Source: PMG-095 sp049324695 (GTDB lineage: Bacteria > Myxococcota_A > Polyangia > Polyangiales > Polyangiaceae). Taken from it: a stretch of 64,000 nt of DNA. Each line of letters begins with the position of its first letter. The stretch's first letter is position 1. Where the stretch lies: assembly GCA_049324695.1 (NCBI GenBank), contig JBMOMJ010000036.1, positions 54,031-118,030 of the forward strand, given 5' to 3'. Below are positions 16,448-24,252 of the stretch, in pieces. The position numbers and the translations under genes are program-made. The notes beneath the pieces are model-generated. The model made no database searches, was not told where the DNA came from, and saw nothing but the letters and a program-made list of their open reading frames with translations.

Positions 16448-17178
16448 TCGTGCTGCACGCGGGAGTGCTTTCGGTTTCTGTCCACAAACTCGAAGCTGGC
16501 CAAGCCTTCGTTGTGGTCATGCCCGATGGTGAGCTCGAGGTGCGCGGCACACGCTTCCTTGTGCGAGTCGAACACGGGCATACCGAGCAAGTTCAAGTCG
16601 ACGAGGGACGCGTCGCGTTGCGCTTGCGTGATGCGACCGAAGTGAGCCTAGACCGCGGCCAAGCGTGGTCAGCGCCGACCACCGCGACGAATCCCCCGCA
16701 CTCGACCTCGTCCAGCGTGGCGAGCACCTCCTCCGGCGCTCAGCCGGCCGGCGCCGACTCTGAGCGATCCGAGCTGTCTCGCACCAACCTCTCGGGCGAG
16801 CGTGCTCCCGCCTCAGCTCGTCAGCGAACCGCAACGCGCGCGCCTTCGGGGCGGCCCACACCGCTGCGCCAGCTCAAAGAGGGCGAAATCAACGCCGCGT
16901 CCGAACCCACCTCGAATGCGCCACGCGACTTTCGCGCTGCCATGGCGCTCTTCTCACGCGGCGATTTCGACAGCGCCGAGCGCGCCTTCAAAGACTTCGA
17001 ACAACGCTACCCCACCAACCAACACAACGAAGACATCCTCTTCCTAATGGCCCTGGGACGCAGCCGTCGCGGCGACGACGCCGGCGCGCGCAGTTTCGCT
17101 CGCGACTACCTGCGCCGCTACCCTCAAGGTTTCCGCGCCGCCGAAGCCGCGCGCCTAGCCGGCCAATCCGAGCCTTAG
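16336..17178 (+). CDS. FecR-like protein with C-terminal TPR segment (5' end at gap)
   Basis: 280 codons are open from the gap edge. First come two 18-residue repeats, then the C-terminal half of a FecR domain (VSVHKLEAGQAFVVVMPDGE, ELEVRGTRFLVRVEHG, VQVDEGRVALR), a Ser/Thr-rich linker, and a TPR-like helical region (AAMALFSRGDFDSAERAFKD, then DILFLMALGRSRRGDDAGAR). In myxobacteria such FecR-TPR proteins accompany sigma factors, but none is adjacent here. The first half of FecR is missing on both sides of the gap. A GTG at 16450 would give a 242-residue product. Confidence 0.65.
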   Translation, partial: ARKPAARSALEQVAAGAWARKPAAGSALEQVAVALEHVVLHAGVLSVSVHKLEAGQAFVVVMPDGELEVRGTRFLVRVEHGHTEQVQVDEGRVALRLRDATEVSLDRGQAWSAPTTATNPPHSTSSSVASTSSGAQPAGADSERSELSRTNLSGERAPASARQRTATRAPSGRPTPLRQLKEGEINAASEPTSNAPRDFRAAMALFSRGDFDSAERAFKDFEQRYPTNQHNEDILFLMALGRSRRGDDAGARSFARDYLRRYPQGFRAAEAARLAGQSEP

Positions 17179-17540
17179 TTTCGCTCGGGCCAACGGAAAG
17201 CCGCGCTCCACATCGGCCTGGTTGAGGATGCGCCCGCAGAGCCAAACGAAGCGACGGAGTGGACGCGCGAGTCGACGCCGGGCCGCGTGCGTGAGAAGCG
17301 CGCGGTGAGCCGCGCGAGAAGCGCGCGAGGCGTGAGCCGTACGACGTGCCGCGCGGTGTTGAGGCCCTCGCGCGAAGCGCAGCGCGCCGCGTTGACGCCA
17401 TGGGACGTCAACGCGGCGCGCAGGGTGGCGGCGCGCGAGCAGCGCGCTTGAGGGCCTCGGTCGCGCGGAGCGGCCGCGCCGGCCGCGAGCACGACCGGCG
17501 TGCGGCGCCGCGCGGCGCGGGAGCAACTAAAGCAATTGGA
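17179..17540. other. convergent intergenic region with nested inverted repeats
   Basis: 362 bp of very GC-rich DNA between two gene ends. It contains a perfect 16-bp inverted repeat (17382-17397 and 17406-17421, 8-bp loop) nested inside a second 9-bp pair (GAGGCCCTC at 17361-17369, GAGGGCCTC at 17450-17458). A U-run is absent. It may be a bidirectional transcription barrier; no gene recognised. Confidence 0.6.
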
Positions 17541-19073
17541 TTATAAGCAAGTGCCGCTCACGAATTTGCCGAGGACTTCGTGGGCGGGATCGGTGGCGTC
17601 GGATTCGAGTAGGCAGCTGCCGGTCGGCACGCTGAGGTTGGCGCCGGGGGTGCTTTTGCTGGTGAGGTTGAGCGTGCCGGAGAGGACGCGCACTTGGTCG
17701 GCTTCGGTGCGCACGCTGGGGTTGCTGCCGTTGAAGAAGATGCGCAAAGTGTCGTTGAGAGCATAGTCGGGGATGTCCGCGATTTGGCTCTTCAAGGAAG
17801 CGAAGTTCAAGAGCAAGTTGAAGTCGAAGGTGGGCGAGAAGGTCAGCGTGGTTTGGTCTTCGCTGTTGCGCTCGACCGCTAGATCGAAGTGACGGCCGTC
17901 GTTGGGGTTGATGTCGAGCTGCGCGAGTAGGTTGCCGTCGTGTTTGAGCGTGGAGCTCTTGTCACCGAGGCCGAGCGCGCGGAGTTCGATGCGATCGCGG
18001 TTGCCGTCGAAGGTGAGGCTGCCGTCGTAGCCAGCGACTAGCAAATCGATGATGCCGGTATAGGTCTTGGCGGGAGGAGGCTCGGCGAGCGGATCGTCCG
18101 ACGCCTCGGTATCGGGCGTGTAGAGCGCGTTGAGTGGGCCTTTGAGGCCGAATGCGCCGAAGTGATAGGTGCCGGTGAGCTTGTGCGCGTTGCCGTCGAG
18201 CCGAAGCTCGAACGATGGCGTATTGCCGGCGAGGGTGACGGCGACCTGCTGCATCAGAGCGTCGATGGTGTTGACGCTGAGCGTGGAGAGCACGTTGAAG
18301 CGGAAGCTGTAGTCGAGCTCGGCGTTTTTCTTGAGCTCGAATTGGAGCTTGCCGCTCATGGACGCCAGATTGCCGGTGTCTTGGTGAGCCGCATCGAGCG
18401 TGCCTTTGAGCTCGGCGAGATCGATTTGCACGCCAACGCCGTTGCTGCGAAGTTGAAGCGTGGCGGGGTTTTTCTTTTGAGCGGTGAGCAGCAAGGCCAC
18501 GTCGACATCACCATCGCTCGGCGAGGTGAGGCGCAGGCGCGGTTGAAGCTCCGTGGCGCGCTCGACGCACTCCGCGTCCAACATGGGCGGGGTGCTGGGA
18601 GTGCCTGGCGTCGACACTTCGACGCTCTCGTCTTTGCACAGATACTCCGGGGTGAGGCGATATACCGCGGACTGGCCGTCTTCGGATTCGAGATTTGCGG
18701 GGATGAAGATCTCTTCTTTCAAGGTCTTCACGAGGTCGTTGATGGCTTCCTCCGCGTCCGCGCGTGCTTCGGCGAGATCGGCGACCGTGATCGAGTCGGT
18801 GCAGGTTGGCTCGGTATCGACACATGTGCTGCCCGCTGCACACCCGGCGCTGGGCTCACATGTTTGACTGCCTGCGCTGAGCAGCTTGGCGAGGGTGGCC
18901 GAATCAGCGATGAACGAGCTCGCTGCGTGCGCGCCGCGCAGGGCGTTCTCCACGTTTTGCTCGGCCGTGAGCGCCAGAGAGGCGGCCGAAATCGGTTCGC
19001 GCTCTTCGCTACCACTGCACGCAACGAGGACCGGCGCACACACCACCCACACCTTGGATAGATAACGAGTCAT
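17541..19073 (-). CDS. large putative lipoprotein, function unknown
   Basis: 510 residues from ATG 19073, chosen because MTRYLSKVWVVCAPVLVACS is a clean lipoprotein signal; upstream codons are not protein-like. The first 120 mature residues are helical with four Cys (SQTCEPSAGCAAGSTC). The remainder is a long run of amphipathic beta-strands with repeated hydrophobic/polar alternation (SGKLQFELKKNAELDYSFRF, GIIDLLVAGYDGSLTFDGNR), compatible with a periplasmic beta-solenoid or lipid-binding fold. No family recognised. It sits between the convergent FecR gene and the OmpA-type gene. Confidence 0.68.
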   Translation of the reverse strand: MTRYLSKVWVVCAPVLVACSGSEEREPISAASLALTAEQNVENALRGAHAASSFIADSATLAKLLSAGSQTCEPSAGCAAGSTCVDTEPTCTDSITVADLAEARADAEEAINDLVKTLKEEIFIPANLESEDGQSAVYRLTPEYLCKDESVEVSTPGTPSTPPMLDAECVERATELQPRLRLTSPSDGDVDVALLLTAQKKNPATLQLRSNGVGVQIDLAELKGTLDAAHQDTGNLASMSGKLQFELKKNAELDYSFRFNVLSTLSVNTIDALMQQVAVTLAGNTPSFELRLDGNAHKLTGTYHFGAFGLKGPLNALYTPDTEASDDPLAEPPPAKTYTGIIDLLVAGYDGSLTFDGNRDRIELRALGLGDKSSTLKHDGNLLAQLDINPNDGRHFDLAVERNSEDQTTLTFSPTFDFNLLLNFASLKSQIADIPDYALNDTLRIFFNGSNPSVRTEADQVRVLSGTLNLTSKSTPGANLSVPTGSCLLESDATDPAHEVLGKFVSGTCL

Positions 19074-19563
19074 TCTCCTACCTTCTCCCAATAAAGCCCG
19101 CGAGCGGGCGGCCGCGGCAATCGAAGCAACGCGCGTGCCGGCGTGCTCGCTGTGTGGCTCAGTTTGCGACGTTGAGCGATGGGCGCGCGGGATCGCTAGC
19201 TTTTGTGCAGAGAATTCGACGCGGGTCAGCCGGCAGGTAGTGAATGGCCGACTACAGGTGCGACGCGTGCGCCTGTATCGAGCGGGCGTCACGTCTGCGT
19301 AACGCGGGTAGACCGCGACGCGGCTGTCATTGTGGGAGCTTACCGCTTGCTCGGGGTGCGGCTGCGACAACGAGCCAGGGACTCAGCGTGTGAGTTGCAC
19401 AGTGCAGGGTTGCTCAGCGACAGTGCATTGCTCATCGATGGTGTTGCCGCTGGCTTTCCCAGTGCAGCTTCCCTGGCTGCCGGAGAAATTCAGCTCTGTC
19501 ACCGTTTCGGACGAAGGGATCGTTCGAATCGCCGAAGAATTCGCGGAGCCCGGTGAGCGCGCC
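19074..19563. other. 490-bp intergenic region
   Basis: Lies between the OmpA-type gene end and the lipoprotein start, both on the reverse strand. It must carry the lipoprotein promoter. One short reverse-strand reading frame with a Cys-rich peptide was noted (listed separately); otherwise nothing recognised. Confidence 0.5.
19383..19502 (-). CDS. possible small Cys-containing peptide or gene remnant
   Basis: 39 codons from GTG 19502. The sequence (MTELNFSGSQGSCTGKASGN then EQCTVAEQPCTVQLTR) has three spaced Cys-Thr pairs and looks like the tail of a secreted Cys-rich protein. No good ribosome site and no homologue recognised. It could be the 3' end of a lost gene. Confidence 0.22.
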   Translation of the reverse strand: MTELNFSGSQGSCTGKASGNTIDEQCTVAEQPCTVQLTR

Positions 19564-21339
19564 TCACTCCTTCGGTGCCGCGTCGCTCTTCTCCTCGGCG
19601 GCGCCGGCGGGCTGATCCAGGAACTTGAATTCGACGCGGCGATTGCGCGCCCGGCCCTCGGGCGTAGCGTTGTCCGCGATGGGCTTGGTGGGGCCGAAGC
19701 CTTGTGATTCGAGGCGGCCAGCGGTGATGCCCTTTTCGATCAGGTACTTCATGCAGGCTGCGGCGCGTTCGGTGCTGAGTCGGGTGTTGAGCTTTTCGGA
19801 GCCGCGGTTGTCGGTGTGGCCGTAGACGCCGATGCGGAGCTCTCCACGCGCTTTCATCAACGTGAGCACCTCATCGAGGATGGCGTAGCTGGCAGGCTTG
19901 ATAACAGCCTTGCCGACCTCGAACTCGATGGGTTGCAGGAGTTCGACTTCGCCCGTTTCGCTGACGCGCGTGAGGCTTGGGCAGCCGTTCTTTTCGGGGT
20001 CATCGTTGCGCGGTCCGGGGTCGATGGGGCACTTGTCTTCAGCATCCAAGACCTGATCGTTGTCCGCGTCGGTCTCGGGGCAACCGTCCTCGTCTTCGAT
20101 GCCGTCTTTGTCTTCGGCCTTGTCCGGGCAGGAGTCGTCTGCGTCGAGGATGCCGTCGTTGTCGCGATCCGTCGTTGGGCAGCCGTCGCTGGCTTCAGGT
20201 GCTTTGCCGTCTTCCTTTACGGTCGGGCACTTGTCGATGGCATCTGGATAGCCGTCCCCATCAGTGTCGAGATCGCGCGTCTCCGGGATCGGGCCGACGC
20301 GCACCTTCTTGGGTTTGCTCTGGGGTCGTTGATCGAGGAGCTCGATGAATTTGCCGATGGATACCAGCACGCGAAAGTCGGGCGCTCCGTAGCCAATCGT
20401 GAGCCGTGTACCCGCGCCGGCGTTGATGTAGACGCTGGGATCGACATCCAACAAGAAGCGCGCCTGACCCATCCATTCGAGGGAGGTGTTCTTCGCTGCG
20501 AAAATGGTGTTTACGCCAGGGCCGGCGTTCGAGTCGAGACCAGTGGTTCCGAACAGTTCACCGCCGACTCGCAGTTTGCCCTCGCGCATTGGCACGTAGG
20601 CGCCGAAAGCCCAACGCAATTCCGTGCCCAGGTAGAGAGAACCGTTTTCTCCGCCGAAGCTGCGCGCCGGTCGGAAGTGCGGCCCGATGTGGCCTGCCAG
20701 CAGCAAGCCCTGCACATCGAACTCGGCGGATCCGAAGATCCAGCCGGTCATCTCTCCATCGCCCGTGAACGCGGTCGAGTTGCCGGTCGGCAGCCACATG
20801 GCAAAGCCACCGCCGAAGCGCGCGCTGCCGTCGTCGAGCTCGAAGCTTCGCACACGCAAGTCCAGGCGCATGTCGTGCGCCGCAGTCTTCGAATCACCAA
20901 TGCCACCGGTACCAACGCCCGCCGCTTGCGGATCGGAGCCGTTGATGTTGAGCAGCGCTACCGGGAGTGACGCCGACACGCCCACGCGGCTCATCAGTTG
21001 CAGGCCCGCGTTCACGTGCAGAATGAGCTGGCCTTGCACGGGGTTCTCGACCTGCTCTTGGATCACCCCGCGATCCGTGACGCTCTCCGTGCGCAGCGGG
21101 TTGTGCGTGTAACCGAGCGCCGTACCTCCGTACAGGCGCATGCTTCTCGCCACGTAGGGGCGGAACACCGTGAAGCCGTCGTCGGGCGCACCCGAAATCT
21201 GCGCTCGGTCCAGATAGAAGTATCCCGACTGAGCGCGAGCAGGCGCCGCGCAAAGAATTAGGCCCACCCCCAGCAGCAACCCCAGCCAAGACAACAGCCG
21301 CGCGGGCCCCAGACTTCGAATCGTGTTCGGACGTTGCAC
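19564..21339 (-). CDS. OmpA-family outer-membrane protein with TSP3 calcium-binding repeats
   Basis: 591 residues. Signal peptide ends in APARAQS. Residues ~40-340 form a predicted beta-barrel-like N-terminal domain. Next is a stretch of thrombospondin type 3 repeats rich in DxDxD (DTDGDGYPDAIDKCP, DRDNDGILDADDSCP, DADNDQVLDAEDKCP), which bind calcium. The C-terminal OmpA domain (GVYGHTDNRGSEKLNTRLS, then ARNRRVEFKFL) binds peptidoglycan through the conserved Asp and Arg. The layout is that of OprF/PorF-like proteins common in Myxococcota. Two further envelope genes on the same strand flank it. Confidence 0.88.
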   Translation of the reverse strand: MQRPNTIRSLGPARLLSWLGLLLGVGLILCAAPARAQSGYFYLDRAQISGAPDDGFTVFRPYVARSMRLYGGTALGYTHNPLRTESVTDRGVIQEQVENPVQGQLILHVNAGLQLMSRVGVSASLPVALLNINGSDPQAAGVGTGGIGDSKTAAHDMRLDLRVRSFELDDGSARFGGGFAMWLPTGNSTAFTGDGEMTGWIFGSAEFDVQGLLLAGHIGPHFRPARSFGGENGSLYLGTELRWAFGAYVPMREGKLRVGGELFGTTGLDSNAGPGVNTIFAAKNTSLEWMGQARFLLDVDPSVYINAGAGTRLTIGYGAPDFRVLVSIGKFIELLDQRPQSKPKKVRVGPIPETRDLDTDGDGYPDAIDKCPTVKEDGKAPEASDGCPTTDRDNDGILDADDSCPDKAEDKDGIEDEDGCPETDADNDQVLDAEDKCPIDPGPRNDDPEKNGCPSLTRVSETGEVELLQPIEFEVGKAVIKPASYAILDEVLTLMKARGELRIGVYGHTDNRGSEKLNTRLSTERAAACMKYLIEKGITAGRLESQGFGPTKPIADNATPEGRARNRRVEFKFLDQPAGAAEEKSDAAPKE

Positions 21340-21392
21340 GGGAGCGACGGTAACCTGCTCCTGGTGGCTTTTGAAGCCGCTCGATCCGCGTT

Positions 21393-22559
21393 TCAGGGCG
21401 CAAGGCGAGCAAAGAGCTCGCAGACCCAGACGCTGTCATCGCTATCGACGGCAACGCCGATTCCAACCGTGTCGAAACGATCGTCTAGCATGTTCGCGCG
21501 ATGTGACGGGCTACTCCAGAGCGCGCGATGCGCATGCGCGAGCGTATTGGCGTGGGCGACGTTCTCACCGACGATGGTTGCATCGAGGCCGGCCGCTGCG
21601 ACCCGCGTTTGGGGATCGCCGCCGCCCAAGTCGTGAGCGACGCGCCGGGCGCTGCGCAGCGCTTCTGCCTGTTCGGCCGCCAGTCGGTTCAATTCTGCGT
21701 CGCTTGCGACGCCCGTGATGCGTTCACTCGCGCGTGCCGCGTTGAGCATCGCAAGTAGGCCGGCCGCATCGGAGCTGGCCGCGGCGCCTTCACCCGGAGC
21801 CGGCGTCGCTCGAGCAAGTCGCGCGCCCTCACCGGCCATCAGTAGCGCCTGGAGCACCTGCCGCGGACCGCCGGCGACATCTCCGAGGACCTGAACCAGC
21901 CAGGGCCCTTCATAATCTGCCGCAAAGCGCGCGCGCACCGCACCGCCATCAACCGCGGTTGGTACGGGCCTGGGACGGCCACGCGGGCCCAACACGATGA
22001 CCTTCGCTCCCGCGTGTGGAACCAGAAAGTTCGCCTCCACGCTGACCCAGCTGCCGACGCGCACACGAGCCGGAAGTGGCGCCAAGTCGGCAAGGGCGTC
22101 GACCACGACCAGCGCTGCCCCGAGCCGCGTGGCGGCCCTTTTTACGATGGCCCCGCCGCAACGGCGCTTGCCGGTCGGGCTCTCCTGGGCGAGCCAAGGC
22201 TCGAGCCGGGGCCGAAGCTCATCGAGCAGCTGGGGTCCGCCGGCAAGCGTCCATGCGCGTGGCCAAACGTACGGTGCGCCGTGCTCCCGCAGCTTGGCTT
22301 CAACGTCGGACGCCTCGAGCGCCACGCCGCCATTCGCTGCGTTCTCGGCTAGCTCCTGAGCTACCGGTTGGAGGGCTGCATCCCATTCGGCACACATCGG
22401 GGCGAGGAGCGCATCCGGCGCCGAATCCGGCTGAGGAGAGAAGCTGGGCGGCTGATCTTGCTCGAGCGTGGGTTCAGGCCTTGGTCCGCTCGGGTCGGCC
22501 GGCGCGGGCACGCGCGCCGAGCAGGCGGCGATCAGCGAAAAACCCAGGAGGCGACGCAT
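21393..22559 (-). CDS. lipoprotein with C-terminal CAP (SCP/YkwD) domain
   Basis: 388 residues, short lipoprotein signal (IAAC at residues 10-13) and a Pro-rich spacer. The first ~200 residues are helical and include a Greek-key-like part of unknown family. The last ~120 form a CAP domain: LNRLAAEQAEALRSARRVAH with its His, GENVAHANTLAHAHRALWSS, then PSHRANMLDDRFDTVGIGVA. Bacterial CAP proteins are secreted and of uncertain function (lipid binding or proteolysis have been suggested). Start ATG 22559 begins the signal. It diverges from the MCE gene. Confidence 0.82.
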   Translation of the reverse strand: MRRLLGFSLIAACSARVPAPADPSGPRPEPTLEQDQPPSFSPQPDSAPDALLAPMCAEWDAALQPVAQELAENAANGGVALEASDVEAKLREHGAPYVWPRAWTLAGGPQLLDELRPRLEPWLAQESPTGKRRCGGAIVKRAATRLGAALVVVDALADLAPLPARVRVGSWVSVEANFLVPHAGAKVIVLGPRGRPRPVPTAVDGGAVRARFAADYEGPWLVQVLGDVAGGPRQVLQALLMAGEGARLARATPAPGEGAAASSDAAGLLAMLNAARASERITGVASDAELNRLAAEQAEALRSARRVAHDLGGGDPQTRVAAAGLDATIVGENVAHANTLAHAHRALWSSPSHRANMLDDRFDTVGIGVAVDSDDSVWVCELFARLAP

Positions 22560-22620
22560 TTCGTGTGGCTTTGGGGAGCGTTTAGCCGGAATTTGTGCAC
22601 CAAGCCGCCAAAAGCTTTAC

Positions 22621-22657
22621 GTGGCCGCCAAAAAGCGGAAGATTTGCGAGCGGCCAC
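22621..22657. promoter_or_regulatory. inverted repeat in divergent CAP/MCE promoter region
   Basis: GTGGCCGC (22621-22628) and GCGGCCAC (22650-22657) are a perfect 8-bp inverted pair with a 21-bp spacer in the 206-bp region between two divergent genes. Could be an operator; chance is not excluded in GC-rich DNA. Confidence 0.25.
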
Positions 22658-22765
22658 CTTATGTCGAGCGACAGCGATGCGCATCTCGGGACTGGAATGA
22701 GCTAAAGCCAAGGGCGGCACCGAGCGAACGCAGCGGATCATTCTTCCAATGGGCCGAATTCAAAG

Positions 22766-24244
22766 ATGAGCAGGGCGCAGCGGTTCACGGCCGCGGCCAA
22801 AGTCGGTGCCTTTGCTATCGCGACGCTCGTCGCCGCTTTGCTCATCTATCGCTTCGCGAGCAAGTCGGCGGGCGCGTCGGGCTACCGGGTTTACGCGATC
22901 ATGGGCGACGCAACCGGCGTCGTACCGCGCTCGCAGGTTCGCATCGCCGGCATTCCCGTTGGTTCGGTGGAGAGCGTGCGCCTGGATCACGGCAAGGCGC
23001 GCGTCGACATCCGCATCAATCCCGAGGTGCCGCTCTACGAAGACGCTTTGGTTGCCAAGGTGAGCTCGAGCTTGCTGGGCGAGTACTTCCTGAGCATCAG
23101 CCCGGGTACCGAGGGCAAGAGACAGCTGAAGGACGGCGACCGCATCAACACGGTGGTCGAAGCCACGACGCCCGACCAGATCATGAAAGAGGTCGCGTCC
23201 ATTTCGCAGGACGTGAAGAAGGTGACGGAAGCTCTGGCCGCGTCGGTCGGCACCGACCAGGGCCGAGAGAACATCAAGGACATTCTCGAGAACCTGGCGC
23301 AGGTGACCGAGAGCCTGAACAACACGGTGCGCGAGAACCGCGAGTCGATTCACACGATCTTGCAGAACGTGGAGCGCATCACCAGTGAAGGCCGCCCCGA
23401 GCTGCGCGACATTTTGCAGAACGTACGCGATACGACGCGCGAAGTGCGAGAGCTAGTTCAAAAAGCCGATGGCCCTGGCGGCGAGAACGCGACCGGCGGT
23501 GAGGTTCGCCAAATCATCGACAAGGTGAACCGCGCGAGCTCGAGCCTCGAGAACGCGCTCAAGAACATCGATCAGGTATCGAGCCGCTTGGAGCGTGGCG
23601 AAGGCACTTTGGGTCGCCTGACCAAGGATGAGAAGCTGATTGATGAAGTGCAGGGCGTGGCCGAGGGCGTGGGCGACTTCATCGGCGGCATTTCGCGACT
23701 GCAAACCATCTTGGTGTTGCGCACCGACTATCAGTTCTTGTCGAGCACGGTGAAGAGCTACCTCGAGCTTCGGCTGCAGCCGCGCGAAGACAAGTACTAC
23801 CTGATCGAGGTGGTGAACGATCCGCGCGGCCTCACCAAAATCGAGCAGATCGACGTAATGTCGAGCAACCCCAACGATCCTCCGTTGTACCGGGAAGTTC
23901 GCACCACCACCACCAATTCACTGCGCTTCTCTCTGCAGCTCGCGCAGCGCTTCGGCCCGTTCACGGGGCGCTTCGGTATCAAGGAATCCACCGGCGGCGT
24001 CGGCTTGGATACGTTGTTGTTCCAAGATCGCTTCGAGCTTCGCCAAGATTTGTTCGGCTTTGGCGAGGTGGTGCTGCCGCGCTGGCGTGTCTCTCTGGGA
24101 TACGAGTTCATTCACCGCCTGTGGCTGTTGGGCGGCGTGGACGACATCTTGAGCGGAACGCGCCGAGATTACTTCATCGGTGCGCAGCTCAAGTTCAACG
24201 ACGAAGATCTGAAGACGATTCTGCCGTTCGCGCCGAGGCCGTAG
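22766..24244 (+). CDS. MCE/MlaD-family lipid transport protein, long form
   Basis: 492 residues. One N-terminal membrane helix (AKVGAFAIATLVAALLIYRF) leads into a single MCE domain at about 35-115 (GVVPRSQVRIAGIPVGSVES). Residues ~130-300 are a long coiled coil (REVRELVQKADGPGG, NALKNIDQVSSRLERGEGT), which in other MCE proteins builds a hydrophobic tunnel. The last ~170 residues look beta-rich (YLELRLQPREDKYYLIEV, WRVSLGYEFIHRLWLLGGVD), which may be an outer-membrane-facing domain. No MlaE permease or MlaF ATPase gene is in the window. Confidence 0.85.
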   Translation: MSRAQRFTAAAKVGAFAIATLVAALLIYRFASKSAGASGYRVYAIMGDATGVVPRSQVRIAGIPVGSVESVRLDHGKARVDIRINPEVPLYEDALVAKVSSSLLGEYFLSISPGTEGKRQLKDGDRINTVVEATTPDQIMKEVASISQDVKKVTEALAASVGTDQGRENIKDILENLAQVTESLNNTVRENRESIHTILQNVERITSEGRPELRDILQNVRDTTREVRELVQKADGPGGENATGGEVRQIIDKVNRASSSLENALKNIDQVSSRLERGEGTLGRLTKDEKLIDEVQGVAEGVGDFIGGISRLQTILVLRTDYQFLSSTVKSYLELRLQPREDKYYLIEVVNDPRGLTKIEQIDVMSSNPNDPPLYREVRTTTTNSLRFSLQLAQRFGPFTGRFGIKESTGGVGLDTLLFQDRFELRQDLFGFGEVVLPRWRVSLGYEFIHRLWLLGGVDDILSGTRRDYFIGAQLKFNDEDLKTILPFAPRP

Positions 24245-24252
24245 TCGCGTTT

